A stretch of 64,000 nt of DNA from the NCBI GenBank assembly GCA_903823025.1, contig CAIJRK010000086.1:31912-95911 (forward strand), given 5' to 3'. Made by a program: the position numbers and the translations under genes. The notes beneath the pieces are model-generated. The model worked only from the letters and a program-made list of their open reading frames with translations, ran no database searches and was not told the origin of the DNA. Shown here piece by piece: positions 1-11,804 of this stretch. Numbering within the stretch: position 1 is the stretch's first letter; the number at the start of each line of letters is the position of its first letter. This stretch comes from an uncultured beta proteobacterium (lineage in GTDB: Bacteria > Pseudomonadota > Gammaproteobacteria > Burkholderiales > Burkholderiaceae_C).

Positions 1-2
1 TA

Positions 3-566
3 CTGGTTTTTGGCCGCGCGGCGGGCAACCACATTGTTGAATTCAACAAAATCAAATCAGAGCACAAGCCCTTACCCGTCGATGCCGCAGATGCCACGCT
101 GGCCCGCATTGCACGCCTGGACAATTCGACCGGCGGCGAATATGCACAAGATGTGGCCAACGACATCCGCAGCATCATGCAGCAGCACGCGGGCGTTTTC
201 CGCACGCAAGCCAGCATGGACGAAGGCGTCAAAAAGATCGCTGCCATGCGCGCCCGTGTTCAAGCTATCAACCTGAAAGACAAGTCCAAAATCTTTAATA
301 CAGCACGTATTGAAGCCCTGGAAGTTGAAAATCTGATTGAAGCGGCTCAAGCCACTATCGTGTCAGCCGCCGCCCGCCATGAAAGCCGTGGCGCCCATTC
401 GGTCGATGAATACGGTGACACTCCCGCGAACCCGAACGGGCGCAACGACACCGACTGGCACAAGCACACGCTCTGGCACAGCGCCAGCAACACCTTGACC
501 TACAAGCCCGTACAAATGAAACCCCTGACGGTTGATTCAGTGCCGCTCACCGTGCGTAGTTTCTAA
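3..566 (+). CDS. sdhA: succinate dehydrogenase flavoprotein subunit, C-terminal part (truncated by window start)
   Basis: Open frame from the window edge (LVFGRAAGNHIVEFNK...HSVDEYGDTPANPNGRNDTDWHKHTLWH...) ends just upstream of sdhB; typical SdhA C-terminus. Confidence 0.93.
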   Translation: MVFGRAAGNHIVEFNKIKSEHKPLPVDAADATLARIARLDNSTGGEYAQDVANDIRSIMQQHAGVFRTQASMDEGVKKIAAMRARVQAINLKDKSKIFNTARIEALEVENLIEAAQATIVSAAARHESRGAHSVDEYGDTPANPNGRNDTDWHKHTLWHSASNTLTYKPVQMKPLTVDSVPLTVRSF

Positions 567-598
567 GTCAACGTCAACAAGAACAGCGAGAACACACC

Positions 599-1303
599 AT
601 GTCTAAACGCACATTCCAGATTTACCGCTACGACCCGGATACTGACGCCAAGCCCTACATGCAAACTATCGAGGTAGAACTTGACGGTAGCGAACGCATG
701 TTGTTGGATGCTTTGATGAAACTCAAGGCGCAAGACCCAAGCTTCAGCTTCAGGCGTTCATGCCGCGAAGGCGTTTGCGGCTCGGACGCCATGAACATTA
801 ATGGCAAAAACGGTTTGGCCTGCCTGACCAATATGCTCACATTAAAGGGCGATATCATTTTGAAGCCGCTGCCAGGCTTGCCTGTGATTCGCGACTTGAT
901 CGTGGATATGACGCAATTCTTCAAACAGTACAACTCCATCAAGCCCTACTTGATCAACGAGAACGTGCCCCCAGAAAAAGAGCGGCTGCAAAGTCCCGAA
1001 GAGCGCGAAGAACTCAACGGCCTGTACGAGTGCATTTTGTGCGCGAGCTGCTCGACATCCTGTCCTAGTTTTTGGTGGAACCCCGACAAGTTCGTCGGCC
1101 CGGCGGGTCTGTTACAGGCCTACCGTTTTATCGCCGACAGCCGCGATGAAGCCACCGGTGAACGCCTTGACAACCTGGAAGATCCGTACCGCCTGTTCCG
1201 CTGCCACACCATCATGAATTGCGTTGATGTTTGCCCCAAGGGTCTTAATCCGACCAAGGCCATTGGCAAGATCAAGGAAATGATGGTCATGCGCACAATC
1301 TAA
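599..1303 (+). CDS. sdhB: succinate dehydrogenase iron-sulfur subunit
   Basis: 234 aa with FeS cysteine motifs SCREGVCGSDAMNINGKNGLAC, CILCASCSTSCPS and CHTIMNCVDVCPKGLNP. Confidence 0.97.
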   Translation: MSKRTFQIYRYDPDTDAKPYMQTIEVELDGSERMLLDALMKLKAQDPSFSFRRSCREGVCGSDAMNINGKNGLACLTNMLTLKGDIILKPLPGLPVIRDLIVDMTQFFKQYNSIKPYLINENVPPEKERLQSPEEREELNGLYECILCASCSTSCPSFWWNPDKFVGPAGLLQAYRFIADSRDEATGERLDNLEDPYRLFRCHTIMNCVDVCPKGLNPTKAIGKIKEMMVMRTI

Positions 1304-1309
1304 TCAAGC

Positions 1310-1609
1310 ATGGAAACCCGCGTTATGGCTCCTGCCGATGAATTGATTGACGAGCGATCGCTAAGCAAGCTGAAATGGCGTTGCCGGCGCGGTCTGCTGG
1401 AAAACGATATTTTTATCGAACGCTTCTTCCAGCGTTTTGAACCGGTTTTGACTGTCAAGCAGTCGCAAGGTCTGATTGCTTTAATGGATTTAAGCGACCC
1501 TGATCTTCTGGATTTGCACCTGGCCCGCAAAACGCTGGCGCAAGTGGATATCAATCTGGATCGAGATGATGTCCGTGAAGTTTTAATTATGTTGAGACAA
1601 CCTCGTTGA
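1310..1609 (+). CDS. sdhE: FAD assembly factor SdhE (YgfY/CptB family)
   Basis: 99 aa with KWRCRRGLLENDIFIERFF, an SdhE-type RGxxExD motif; directly follows sdhB. Confidence 0.92.
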   Translation: METRVMAPADELIDERSLSKLKWRCRRGLLENDIFIERFFQRFEPVLTVKQSQGLIALMDLSDPDLLDLHLARKTLAQVDINLDRDDVREVLIMLRQPR

Positions 1610-1619
1610 AAGGTAACGA

Positions 1620-2930
1620 ATGAAATTAGCTGAAAACAAAGCCACCCTAACGTACAACAATGGCGCGTCGAGCATCGACCTGCCGGTTTACCAAGGCAAC
1701 ATCGGCCCTGACGTGATTGACATCCGAAAGCTGTATGCACAGACCGGCATGTTTACTTACGACCCAGGCTTTTTGTCCACAGCATCGTGTCAATCATCCA
1801 TTACTTATATTGACGGCGACAAAGGCGAATTGCTTTATCGGGGTTACCCCATTGAACAATTAGCCACCAACTGTGACTTCCTTGAAACCTGCCATCTGCT
1901 GCTCTACGGTGACCTGCCTGATGCCGCCGGAAAAATTGAATTTTCCGAACGCGTCACCCATCACACGATGGTGCATGAGCAGATGCAGTTTTTCCTGCGT
2001 GGTTTCCGCCGCGATGCACATCCCATGGCGATACTGACGGGTTTGGTGGGCGCTTTGTCGGCCTTCTACCACGACAGCACGGACATTAATAACCCAGCAC
2101 ATCGCGATATTTCGGCTATTCGGTTGATTGCCAAAATGCCAACCCTGGTTGCCATGGCGTACAAGTACAACGCAGGTCAGCCTTACATGTACCCCAAGAA
2201 CAACTTGAGTTACGCGGGCAACTTTTTGCACATGATGTTCGCTACACCGTGCGAAGAATATGTTGTAAACCCTGTGATTGAACGGGCGTTGGATCGCATT
2301 CTTGTTCTGCACGCTGACCACGAACAAAACGCGTCCACATCGACCGTTCGTTTGTGCGGCAGTTCCGGCACTAACCCGTTTGCTGCAATTGCAGCTGGCG
2401 TGGCCTGCCTGTGGGGTCCGGCACATGGCGGCGCCAACGAAGCTTGCCTGAATATGCTCGAAGGCATCATGAAAAATGGTGGCATTGAGACAGTCGGCGA
2501 GTTCATGGAACAAGTCAAGGACAAGAATTCCGGTGTCAAGTTGATGGGCTTTGGTCACCGGGTTTATAAAAACTACGACCCACGCGCCAAGCTCATGCAA
2601 GAAACCTGCAAAGAAGTTCTGGCTGAACTCGGCCTTGAAAACGATCCTTTGTTCAAACTGGCCATGGCCCTGGAAAAGATTGCACTGGAAGATGACTATT
2701 TCGTCTCGCGCAAGCTTTACCCCAATGTTGACTTCTACTCCGGCATTGTGCAGCGCGCCATTGGCATTCCGGTTGAACTGTTCACTGCTGTTTTTGCTTC
2801 AGCCCGCACAGTCGGCTGGATGGCTCAACTGAACGAAATGATTAGCGATCCCGAGTACAAAATTGGCCGTCCACGCCAACTGTTCACGGGCGAAACACGT
2901 CGCGACGTGCCGCCTATGTCTGACCGTTAA
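1620..2930 (+). CDS. gltA: citrate synthase
   Basis: 436 aa with [30 protein letters not shown] and [14 protein letters not shown]. Confidence 0.97.
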   Translation: MKLAENKATLTYNNGASSIDLPVYQGNIGPDVIDIRKLYAQTGMFTYDPGFLSTASCQSSITYIDGDKGELLYRGYPIEQLATNCDFLETCHLLLYGDLPDAAGKIEFSERVTHHTMVHEQMQFFLRGFRRDAHPMAILTGLVGALSAFYHDSTDINNPAHRDISAIRLIAKMPTLVAMAYKYNAGQPYMYPKNNLSYAGNFLHMMFATPCEEYVVNPVIERALDRILVLHADHEQNASTSTVRLCGSSGTNPFAAIAAGVACLWGPAHGGANEACLNMLEGIMKNGGIETVGEFMEQVKDKNSGVKLMGFGHRVYKNYDPRAKLMQETCKEVLAELGLENDPLFKLAMALEKIALEDDYFVSRKLYPNVDFYSGIVQRAIGIPVELFTAVFASARTVGWMAQLNEMISDPEYKIGRPRQLFTGETRRDVPPMSDR

Positions 2931-2952
2931 TCACAGTCATAACAGCGCCTTG

Positions 2953-2988
2953 AAAACGCCCGCCGATGGCAACACCGGCGGGCGTTTT
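2953..2988 (+). terminator. Rho-independent-type terminator after gltA
   Basis: 13-bp perfect inverted repeat AAAACGCCCGCCG / CGGCGGGCGTTTT (2953-2965 / 2976-2988) with 3' T run. Confidence 0.85.
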
Positions 2989-3049
2989 ACTTGGAAAGCA
3001 GGGTCTTCACAACGCGGCATAAAATTGAGAATTGCCAAGGAAAAATCAT

Positions 3050-4498
3050 ATGGGACGCACTCTTTACGACAAACTCTGGGATGAGCACGTTGTTCATACC
3101 GAAGAAGACGGTACAGCCATTCTGTACATCGACCGGCACCTGGTTCATGAAGTCACCAGCCCGCAAGCCTTTGAAGGGCTTCGACAGGCGGGGCGCAAGG
3201 TGTGGCGCGTGAGTTCGATTGTGGCGACGGCTGACCACAACACGCCGACAACCGGATGGGAGCGCGGCTACGACGGCATCACCGACCCGACCAGCAAAGA
3301 GCAGGTCATGATGCTCGACACCAACATGCAGGAATTTGGCGCCGCTGCTTATTTTCCGTTCCTCTCCAAACGACAAGGCATTGTCCACGTCATCGGCCCT
3401 GAGAACGGTGCCACGCTGCCCGGCATGACCGTCGTCTGCGGCGACTCGCACACCTCAACACATGGCGCCTTTGGTGCTTTGGCGCATGGCATTGGCACCA
3501 GCGAAGTCGAGCATGTGATGGCGACGCAAACACTGCTCGCCAAAAAAGCAAAAAATATGCTGATTCGCGTCGATGGCACGCTCCCCCGAGGTTGCAGCGG
3601 CAAAGATATTGTGCTGGCCATCATTGGACGAATTGGCACAGCGGGCGGCACTGGCTACACCCTTGAATTCGGCGGTTCAGCCATTCGGGCGTTAAGCATG
3701 GAAGGCCGCATGACGGTGTGCAATATGGCGATTGAAGCAGGCGCGCGCGCCGGGCTGGTCGCGGTGGACGATAAAACTATCGCCTACGTCAAAGGCCGAC
3801 CTTTGGCGCCCGGCCATAACGCGACCAATGACACTGCAGCCGTTGTTGAATGGGATCAGGCCGTCGCCTACTGGAAAACCTTGCACTCTGACGCCGATGC
3901 CAAGTTCGACACCGTGATTGAACTCGATGCCAGCCAGATCATCCCGCAAGTCACCTGGGGCACCTCCCCTGAAATGGTGCTCGGCATTGACGCCCGCGTG
4001 CCCGATCCTGACAAAGAAAAAGATGCCAATCAACGCAGCGCCATTGAGCGCGCTTTGGTCTATATGGGGCTGGAGCCGGGCAAAGCACTGAACGATTTGT
4101 ACGTGGATAAAGTATTTATCGGCTCGTGCACCAACAGCCGCATTGAAGACATGCGTGAAGCCGCCGCCCTCGTCAAAAAGCTGGGCCTTAAAGTGGCTAA
4201 AAATGTGAAACTTGCGATGGTGGTGCCCGGTTCAGGGCTGGTTAAAGAGCAAGCCGAGCGTGAAGGTCTGCATGAGATTTTCAAGGCAGCCGGCTTTGAG
4301 TGGCGTGAGCCGGGTTGTTCCATGTGTTTAGCCATGAATGCTGACCGACTGGAGCCGGGTGAACGCTGCGCCTCCACCAGCAACCGCAACTTTGAAGGGC
4401 GCCAGGGCGCGGGCGGTCGAACCCATCTGGTGAGTCCCGCCATGGCCGCCGCCGCCGCCGTTTACGGCCACTTTGTCGATGTCAGAAAATTTGTCTAA
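3050..4498 (+). CDS. leuC: 3-isopropylmalate dehydratase large subunit
   Basis: [15 protein letters not shown]..., [41 protein letters not shown]. The provided ORF begins upstream at 3032; the family start is at 3050. Confidence 0.96.
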   Translation: MGRTLYDKLWDEHVVHTEEDGTAILYIDRHLVHEVTSPQAFEGLRQAGRKVWRVSSIVATADHNTPTTGWERGYDGITDPTSKEQVMMLDTNMQEFGAAAYFPFLSKRQGIVHVIGPENGATLPGMTVVCGDSHTSTHGAFGALAHGIGTSEVEHVMATQTLLAKKAKNMLIRVDGTLPRGCSGKDIVLAIIGRIGTAGGTGYTLEFGGSAIRALSMEGRMTVCNMAIEAGARAGLVAVDDKTIAYVKGRPLAPGHNATNDTAAVVEWDQAVAYWKTLHSDADAKFDTVIELDASQIIPQVTWGTSPEMVLGIDARVPDPDKEKDANQRSAIERALVYMGLEPGKALNDLYVDKVFIGSCTNSRIEDMREAAALVKKLGLKVAKNVKLAMVVPGSGLVKEQAEREGLHEIFKAAGFEWREPGCSMCLAMNADRLEPGERCASTSNRNFEGRQGAGGRTHLVSPAMAAAAAVYGHFVDVRKFV

Positions 4499-4521
4499 GA
4501 CAACAGACAAAGGAAATCACT

Positions 4522-5172
4522 ATGCAAAAGTTCACCTTACATAAAGGGCTGGTCGCCCCGATGGATCGCGAGAACGTCGATACCGACGCCATCATCCCCA
4601 AGCAATTTCTCAAATCCATTCGCAAGACCGGGTTTGGTCAGAATTTGTTTGACGAATGGCGCTACCTTGATGCCGGTTTTCCCGGCCAAGACCCCCATAG
4701 TCGCAAGCCCAACCCCGACTTTGTGTTGAATCAGCCACGTTACCAAGGCGCCTCCATCTTGCTGGCACGCAAAAATTTTGGTTGTGGTTCATCGCGCGAA
4801 CATGCCCCTTGGGCGCTTGATCAATATGGCTTTCGCGCCATCATTGCACCAAGCTATGCCGACATTTTTTTCAACAACAGTTTTAAAAATGGGTTGCTCC
4901 CCATTGTGTTGAGCGAGTCACAAGTCAGTCAGTTATTTGATGCTGCGGCCGCCTTCCCCGGCTACGCTTTGAGCATTGATCTTGAACGACAAGTCGTCCT
5001 CAAACCCGATGGGGAAGAATGGCCCTTTGAGGTACAGGCGTTTCGTAAATACTGCCTGCTCAACGGCTTTGACGACATTGGTTTGACCTTGCGCCATGCG
5101 GACAAAATCAAGGCGTTTGAAGCCGAACGGTTGGCACAAAAACCGTGGCTAGCCCGGACATTGATGGCCTAG
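4522..5172 (+). CDS. leuD: 3-isopropylmalate dehydratase small subunit
   Basis: [52 protein letters not shown]. Confidence 0.96.
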   Translation: MQKFTLHKGLVAPMDRENVDTDAIIPKQFLKSIRKTGFGQNLFDEWRYLDAGFPGQDPHSRKPNPDFVLNQPRYQGASILLARKNFGCGSSREHAPWALDQYGFRAIIAPSYADIFFNNSFKNGLLPIVLSESQVSQLFDAAAAFPGYALSIDLERQVVLKPDGEEWPFEVQAFRKYCLLNGFDDIGLTLRHADKIKAFEAERLAQKPWLARTLMA

Positions 5173-5262
5173 GCCACCACAAATCGAGACATTGCAGGAC
5201 AGCAATAACGGCGCGTATCAGCCCGCTGATTCTGCCCTCCCCCACTTTAGAAAGTTGCCCGT

Positions 5263-6330
5263 ATGAAAATTGCAGTATTGCCCGGTGATGGCATTGGTAC
5301 CGAAATTGTGGCCGAAGCGGTCAAGGTTTTAAACGCGCTTGATCTCCCCTTTGAGATGGAAACCGCCCTGGTCGGCGGCGTCGCTTATGAGGCCTACGGT
5401 CACCCCTTGCCAGAAGCCACGCTCAAACTGGCAAAAGAGGCGGATGCCGTGCTGTTTGGCGCAGTTGGCGACTGGAAATATGACACGCTGGACCGCCCGC
5501 TGCGGCCTGAGCAGGCTATTTTGGGCTTGCGCAAAAATCTGGGTTTATTTGCCAACTTTCGCCCCGCCATTTGCTACAAGCAACTGGTCGGCGCTTCCAG
5601 CCTGAAACCCGAATTGATTGCCGGTCTTGATATTTTGATCATTCGCGAATTGACGGGTGACATCTATTTTGGTCAGCCACGCGGTCGCCGTGTCGCCACA
5701 GACGGCCACTTTCCCGGTGCGCAAGAAGCATTTGACACCATGCGCTACTCACGTCCCGAGATTGAACGCATTGCCCACGTCGCTTTTCAGGCGGCGCGCA
5801 AACGCAGCAAGCGCGTGACCAGCGTGGACAAAGCCAACGTGCTGGAGACCTTCCAGTTCTGGCGTGATGTCGTCACCGAAGTCAGCCTGCAATACCCGGA
5901 CGTAGAACTTGACCACATGTATGTGGACAACGCCGCCATGCAACTGGTGCGCGCGCCCAAGAAATTTGACGTGTTGGTCACTGGCAATCTGTTTGGTGAT
6001 ATTTTGAGCGACGAGGCGGCCATGCTCACCGGTTCTATCGGTATGTTGCCTTCGGCTTCTCTAAACGCCAGCAATCAGGGGTTGTACGAACCCAGCCACG
6101 GCAGCGCGCCCGACATTGCTGGCAAAGGCATCGCCAACCCGCTGGCCACTATTTTGAGCGCCGCTATGATGCTACGGTTCAGCCTGAATCAGGAAGCTGC
6201 CGCCCAGCGCATTGAAACGGCTGTTAAACAAGTGCTGGCCCAAGGCTTGCGCACCGCCGACATCTTCAGCGAAGGCACCACACGCGTCAGCACGCTGGAA
6301 ATGGGTGCTGCCGTCGTCAAAGCCTTGTAA
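5263..6330 (+). CDS. leuB: 3-isopropylmalate dehydrogenase
   Basis: [67 protein letters not shown]. Confidence 0.96.
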   Translation: MKIAVLPGDGIGTEIVAEAVKVLNALDLPFEMETALVGGVAYEAYGHPLPEATLKLAKEADAVLFGAVGDWKYDTLDRPLRPEQAILGLRKNLGLFANFRPAICYKQLVGASSLKPELIAGLDILIIRELTGDIYFGQPRGRRVATDGHFPGAQEAFDTMRYSRPEIERIAHVAFQAARKRSKRVTSVDKANVLETFQFWRDVVTEVSLQYPDVELDHMYVDNAAMQLVRAPKKFDVLVTGNLFGDILSDEAAMLTGSIGMLPSASLNASNQGLYEPSHGSAPDIAGKGIANPLATILSAAMMLRFSLNQEAAAQRIETAVKQVLAQGLRTADIFSEGTTRVSTLEMGAAVVKAL

Positions 6331-6370
6331 AAGTCGCTTTCTGTCTTTAATTCTATGAAAGTTCAAAATT

Positions 6371-7507
6371 ATGAAAATTGGTAACTTGGTTGGCCTGGTT
6401 GGTTGGCGTGGCATGGTCGGTTCCGTGTTGATGGATCGGATGCAGTCCGAAGGTGATTTCGAATTGATCGAACCCGTGTTCTTTTCGACCTCGAACGCGG
6501 GTGGTCAAGCGCCAGCACAGGCGAAAAACGAGACCACGCTCAAAGACGCTTTTGATATTGATGCGCTCAAAAAATGCGACATCATCATCAGCACCCAAGG
6601 CGGCGACTACACCACCGACGTATTTCCCAAGCTCCGCGCTGCAGGCTGGAACGGTCACTGGATTGATGCCGCCTCCACCTTGCGCATGGACGACAGCGCC
6701 GTCATCGTGCTGGATCCGGTCAACTTACCAGTCATCAAAAATGCACTCACCAAGGGTGGTAATAACTGGATTGGCGGCAACTGCACGGTTAGTTGCATGT
6801 TGATGGGCGTCGGTGCACTGTACAAAGCAGGGCTGGTTGAATGGATGACCAGCATGACCTATCAAGCCGCTTCGGGCGGTGGCGCGCAACACATGCGCGA
6901 ACTGTTGACCCAATTTGGCACCTTGAATGCCGAAGTGAAAAGCCTTCTGGATGACCCCAAATCAGCCATTCTTGAGATTGACCGCAAGGTGCTGCACAAA
7001 CAACAAACACTGACAAGCGCTGAAACGGCCAATTTTGGTGCGCCTTTGGGCGGCAGCCTGATTCCCTGGATCGACAAAGATTTAGGCAACGGCATGAGCC
7101 GCGAGGAATGGAAAGCTGGCGCTGAAACCAACAAAATTTTAGGTCAAGGCGCCGCTTTTGGCACCGAAGAGACGCCAGTTGATGGTTTTTGTGTGCGCGT
7201 GGGCGCCATGCGCTGCCACAGCCAGGCATTGACCTTCAAGCTGAAAAAGAACGTGCCAACCGCCGACATTGAAGCCATGATCGCCGCCGATAACGACTGG
7301 GTCAAAGTGGTTCCCAACAATCGCGAAGCCAGCATGAACGACTTGACGCCCGTCGCCGTGACCGGCACGTTGGGTATTCCAGTGGGACGCATCCGCAAAC
7401 TCGTGATGGGCCCTGAATACGTCGGCGCCTTCACCATTGGCGACCAGTTATTGTGGGGCGCTGCAGAACCCCTGCGCCGAATGCTGCGCGTTCTACTGTC
7501 GGCGTAA
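6371..7507 (+). CDS. asd: aspartate-semialdehyde dehydrogenase
   Basis: [32 protein letters not shown] (catalytic Cys), [18 protein letters not shown]. Confidence 0.95.
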   Translation: MKIGNLVGLVGWRGMVGSVLMDRMQSEGDFELIEPVFFSTSNAGGQAPAQAKNETTLKDAFDIDALKKCDIIISTQGGDYTTDVFPKLRAAGWNGHWIDAASTLRMDDSAVIVLDPVNLPVIKNALTKGGNNWIGGNCTVSCMLMGVGALYKAGLVEWMTSMTYQAASGGGAQHMRELLTQFGTLNAEVKSLLDDPKSAILEIDRKVLHKQQTLTSAETANFGAPLGGSLIPWIDKDLGNGMSREEWKAGAETNKILGQGAAFGTEETPVDGFCVRVGAMRCHSQALTFKLKKNVPTADIEAMIAADNDWVKVVPNNREASMNDLTPVAVTGTLGIPVGRIRKLVMGPEYVGAFTIGDQLLWGAAEPLRRMLRVLLSA

Positions 7508-7536
7508 GCACCTAGAATCAAGTGGATTGAAACAAG

Positions 7537-7602
7537 ATGACAATAACGCAACATGACAAGCTTTATCAGCTTGTCAGGCCTAATCGGTAATGTTATTGTC
7601 AT
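7537..7602. repeat. nested inverted repeats between asd and fimV
   Basis: Outer arms ATGACAATAAC (7537-7547) / GTTATTGTCAT (7592-7602), inner arms TGACAAGCT (7554-7562) / AGCTTGTCA (7568-7576); all exact. Confidence 0.75.
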
Positions 7603-7681
7603 TTCCAAATTTTCAGCACAGAGGCATCTATCTGAAAAGAGAAACCTGTCTGCCAGCTATCCGAACACAGGAGTCCACAAA

Positions 7682-10267
7682 TTGATTGCTAAGTCACATC
7701 GTTGGCGAAAAACTGCCATAGCCGCTGCAACAGCGGCTATTTTTGGCTTATTAGGCTCCAATGCAGCGGCGCTTTCGCTAGGTAGGATTACAGTTCAGTC
7801 CGCGCTTGGCGAGCCTTTGCGGGCTGAAATAGACATTCCAAGTATCAACGCCGAAGAAGCCGCTTCACTGCAAACTGTTATTGCATCCCCTGAAGCGTTC
7901 CGGGCGGCGGGTCTGGAATACAGCCCGGCCATGCCCAGCCTGCGTGCCACCCTTGAAAGACGGTCGGACGGCCGTTTTTTTGTTCGCTTGCGTAGTGACA
8001 GGGCTGTTAATGAGCCTTTTATGGACATGATTCTTGAGGCCAGTTGGGCCTCAGGGCGCATTGTTCGTGACTACACCTTGTTGTTTGACCCGCCGCGTGT
8101 GCGCGAAAATGTGGCGCCAGAGCCGACACCGGCGCAAGTGCCTACCCCGGCACGCCCTAGTCGTATGGCACCGCAGGGGCAGGCTTTGCCACCACTACCG
8201 CTACCACCTGCAAGACAAAATGAGCCTGTTTCCCGCACGACTGAAGCACCCGCTCAACGCCCTATCGCTCAATCACGACAGACCAACACAGGCCCGATCA
8301 AGGTTAAATCCGGGGATACTGCCAGCGAAATAGCCGCAGCAACCAAACACGTCAACGTGTCGCTTGACCAAATGCTGGTCGCCATGCTGCGCGCTAATCC
8401 GGCGGCCTTCACAGGCGATAACGTCAACCGTTTCAAGGCCGGGGCGATCATCAATATCCCCACAGAGGAACAGGCCCGCGCCACGTCAGCGACGGAGGCA
8501 ACTCAAATCATTGTGGCCCAGAGCAAGAATTTCAACGACTATCGCCGAAAACTGGCGGGCAGTGCCCCCAGCACCCAAGTCGCCGCAGCAGACCGTCAGG
8601 CCAGTGGTCAAGTGCAAGCCACAGTTGAGGATAAGCAACCGGTAGCCGTCGCCCCTGACAAACTAACGCTTTCAAAAGGCGCCGTCCAAGCCACCCTGGC
8701 TGAAGACCAGCTGGTCAAAGAACGCAGCGAACGAGAAGCCACCAATCGGGCGGCCGAAATTGCCAAGAACATCAGTGACCTTGGCAAACTAGGGGTTGCT
8801 TCAGGCACGATATCCAGTCCAGCATCGCCCGCCTCGGCTGACGCAGCGCCGGAACTGGCTGTGCCAGCCCCTGCTATGGCTATTTCAGCCCCTGCAGCGA
8901 CAGTATCTGCACCTAAGCCAGCCGCCTCTACGGCGGTTCAAAAACCAACCACAACTCTAGCGGTGACCTCCCCATCGGGCTGGCTCGATAGTTTGCTTGA
9001 AAACCGTTGGCTTTTGGCTGGCGCAGCCGCTTTGCTGGCACTCCTGGCAGGCCTTGGTGTATACCGAGTCCGGCAACGCAAAAAAGCCTCACAGTCAGAC
9101 AGCGCCTTTGGTGAAAGCCGTCTACACCCCGATTCTTTCTTTGGCGACAGTGGCGGACAGAGTGTTGACACCAGTGACACCGCTGCCAATGGTTCATCCC
9201 TGGCGTACTCACCCAGCCAACTCGATGCCGTTGATGACGTTGATCCGGTGGCCGAGGCTGATGTTTACCTGGCTTATGGTCGTGACTTGCAGGCTGAAGA
9301 AATTTTGAAAGATGCCCTGCGCACCACGCCAGAGCGTATTGCTATCCACCAAAAATTACTTGAGATTTTTAGCAAACGACGTGATACCCAAGGTTTCGAG
9401 ACCATCGCCGCGCTGGCTTTTAAATTAACCGGCGGGGTTGGCTCAGACTGGGAAAACATCTGCGAACTAGGTCTGACCATCGACCCCACTAACGCCTTGT
9501 ACCAACCCGGTGGGCAACTCCCCGATCTGACGGGTTCCGCTGCCGTGGCAGCAACTGCAACTGCTGCTGCAACAGCGGCAGCCATCGCCGCCAACGTGCC
9601 TGACAACGTAGCAACGCCGACGCCAAGTCAACCCCCTGCACAGCCCGTCAATAGTGCTGTGGATTTAGACTTGGATCTCGATTTTTCTCTGGACGAAGAA
9701 CCGGTCAATACGATTATCCAGGCCACGGCCAGTCAGGAAAAACAGGAACCCGCTTCGGAGCCTGTGCCAGCAACGCCCGTCGCCGAGGAACCGCTGGCGT
9801 TTGATCTGGACTTCGCTTTGGATGCTGAACAGACGCCGCCAGCCCAAGAGATAGCCACAGACTCAATCGAATTTTCTCTGCCTGATCTGGACATCGTTGA
9901 AGACAAGCCTGCGCCGTCCTCTGTCAACGACGACACACTGAAGCTTCAAGAAATCCCTGATTTTGATATGCCTGCGCCAGCGGCTCCGGAACCGGAACCT
10001 ACAAAAGCCAAAGCGCCTGATGCCGATTTGGAAATGCTCGAATTTGACCTGGGTTCCCTCTCGCTTGACTTGGGCGATGCCCCGGAACCAGAAGCCAAGC
10101 CAGTCCCGATGACACCGGAAGATCCGCTGGCGACCAAGCTGGCGCTGGCCGAAGAATTCAGGGCAATTGGGGATGATGACGGCGCGCGCGCCCTGATCGA
10201 AGAAGTCATCGCTGAGGCCTCGGGTGAGATGAAAACCAAGGCGTTACGGGCCTTGAGTAATCTATGA
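7682..10267 (+). CDS. fimV: FimV-family pilus assembly / peptidoglycan-binding LysM protein
   Basis: Signal-like N-terminus followed by LSLGRITVQSALGEPLRAEIDI; LysM-like segment, TM segment, acidic C-terminal half and FimV C-terminal motif (LALAEEFRAIGDDDGARALIEEVI). A TTG start at 7682 preceded by AGGAG is preferred over the ATG at 7553. Confidence 0.88.
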   Translation: MIAKSHRWRKTAIAAATAAIFGLLGSNAAALSLGRITVQSALGEPLRAEIDIPSINAEEAASLQTVIASPEAFRAAGLEYSPAMPSLRATLERRSDGRFFVRLRSDRAVNEPFMDMILEASWASGRIVRDYTLLFDPPRVRENVAPEPTPAQVPTPARPSRMAPQGQALPPLPLPPARQNEPVSRTTEAPAQRPIAQSRQTNTGPIKVKSGDTASEIAAATKHVNVSLDQMLVAMLRANPAAFTGDNVNRFKAGAIINIPTEEQARATSATEATQIIVAQSKNFNDYRRKLAGSAPSTQVAAADRQASGQVQATVEDKQPVAVAPDKLTLSKGAVQATLAEDQLVKERSEREATNRAAEIAKNISDLGKLGVASGTISSPASPASADAAPELAVPAPAMAISAPAATVSAPKPAASTAVQKPTTTLAVTSPSGWLDSLLENRWLLAGAAALLALLAGLGVYRVRQRKKASQSDSAFGESRLHPDSFFGDSGGQSVDTSDTAANGSSLAYSPSQLDAVDDVDPVAEADVYLAYGRDLQAEEILKDALRTTPERIAIHQKLLEIFSKRRDTQGFETIAALAFKLTGGVGSDWENICELGLTIDPTNALYQPGGQLPDLTGSAAVAATATAAATAAAIAANVPDNVATPTPSQPPAQPVNSAVDLDLDLDFSLDEEPVNTIIQATASQEKQEPASEPVPATPVAEEPLAFDLDFALDAEQTPPAQEIATDSIEFSLPDLDIVEDKPAPSSVNDDTLKLQEIPDFDMPAPAAPEPEPTKAKAPDADLEMLEFDLGSLSLDLGDAPEPEAKPVPMTPEDPLATKLALAEEFRAIGDDDGARALIEEVIAEASGEMKTKALRALSNL

Positions 10268-10287
10268 CAACTGTGACATAAACGCCT

Positions 10288-11070
10288 GTGAGGTTGGCAC
10301 TTGGCATCAGCTACAACGGACAAGCCTACCAAGGCTGGCAGAGCCAGTTGTCGGGCCAAACCGTGCAGGACAAACTTGAACGGGCTTTGTGCAAGTTCAC
10401 GGTGCAAAAGGTGTCCACCCTGTGCGCTGGTCGAACAGACTCTGGCGTGCACGGCCTCATGCAGGTTATCCATTTCGACACGCCCCTGACACGCACAACG
10501 GCGTCTTGGGTGCGTGGTACCAATTCCTTTTTACCCAGAGACATTGCTGTGGAATGGGCGCAGGTCGTGCCCGACACGTTTCACTGCCGTGCCAGCGCCC
10601 TGTCACGCCGCTATGCTTATATTTTGCGAGAATCGCCGGTTCGTCCCAGTGTGGATGCCGGTCGGGTCGGTTGGGTTTTTCGGTCACTGGATATGGATGT
10701 GATGCAACAAGCCGCCGCGCATTTGATTGGAGAGCACGACTTCACGTCGTTTCGGGCAGCGGCCTGCCAAGCCTTGTCACCCATTAAAACCTTGCAACGC
10801 ATTGACATTTCACGGCGCGGCGCTTATTGGCGATTTGAGTTTGAAGCCAATGCTTTTTTGCACCACATGATTCGCAACATCATGGGTTGTCTGATTACCG
10901 TCGGCCAACACAAACAACCGCCTGACTGGGCGCGCCAAGTTTTGATTGAGCGTGACCGCACTGCCGCAGCGCCTACTTTTTCACCCGATGGCCTTTATTT
11001 TCTCGGCCCCCGTTATGCGTCGCATTGGGGTTTACCTGATCGCACCCCGGCCTTTGATGGACTGCCATGA
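10288..11070 (+). CDS. truA: tRNA pseudouridine(38-40) synthase
   Basis: GTG start; MRLALGISYNGQAYQGWQ, CAGRTDSGVHGLMQVIHFDT, NAFLHHMIRNIMGCL. Confidence 0.95.
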   Translation: MRLALGISYNGQAYQGWQSQLSGQTVQDKLERALCKFTVQKVSTLCAGRTDSGVHGLMQVIHFDTPLTRTTASWVRGTNSFLPRDIAVEWAQVVPDTFHCRASALSRRYAYILRESPVRPSVDAGRVGWVFRSLDMDVMQQAAAHLIGEHDFTSFRAAACQALSPIKTLQRIDISRRGAYWRFEFEANAFLHHMIRNIMGCLITVGQHKQPPDWARQVLIERDRTAAAPTFSPDGLYFLGPRYASHWGLPDRTPAFDGLP

Positions 11071-11804
11071 ACCCTGTTGAACTTTGCACCCAACGCACCC
11101 GCATCAAAATTTGCGGTTTGACGCGTGAACAAGATCTGGACGCCGCCGTCGCCGCTGGTGCCGATGCCATTGGCTTTGTCTTGTACGACAAAAGCGCCAG
11201 ATATGTCTCGCCTGAGCGCGCCCTTGAACTGGCCCGTCGATTGCCGCCTTTCGTGACGCCGGTGTTGTTATTCGTGAATGAATCGCCCACCAAAATAACA
11301 GCGATTTGTGAAACGATAGCCGGGGCTATCGTTCAGTTTCATGGCGAAGAAACACCGCAGCAATGTCTACACGCCACGCACCAAGGCGCACGGCCTTTTT
11401 TGCGGGCGGCCCGTATTCCGCTGGGCGATGCAGGGCGTCACTTTGATCTCGTAAAATATGCGCTCAATTACTCACAAGCCCAAGCCATTTTGCTCGACGC
11501 GCATGTTGACGGGTACGGTGGCGGTGGGCAAACTTTCAATTGGTCACTGCTTCCTCCAAACGTCAACGCTCACCTCGTCTTGAGTGGTGGACTCAACGCT
11601 GCCAACGTGATCGATGGCATTCTTCAGCTGCGTCCCCGGTGTAAAACCCTGGCCGTCGATGTGAGTTCAGGGGTCGAAATCGCTGGTCCCGGCCACAAAG
11701 GCCTCAAAGACCCCGAAAGAATCAACCAGTTTGTCGCCGCCGTTCGCGCGGCTGACCGACAATTTTTAGAAATATCAAAAAATGTACCCGTATCAACAAC
11801 CTGA
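11067..11804 (+). CDS. trpF: phosphoribosylanthranilate isomerase
   Basis: [55 protein letters not shown]. Confidence 0.95.
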   Translation: MNPVELCTQRTRIKICGLTREQDLDAAVAAGADAIGFVLYDKSARYVSPERALELARRLPPFVTPVLLFVNESPTKITAICETIAGAIVQFHGEETPQQCLHATHQGARPFLRAARIPLGDAGRHFDLVKYALNYSQAQAILLDAHVDGYGGGGQTFNWSLLPPNVNAHLVLSGGLNAANVIDGILQLRPRCKTLAVDVSSGVEIAGPGHKGLKDPERINQFVAAVRAADRQFLEISKNVPVSTT

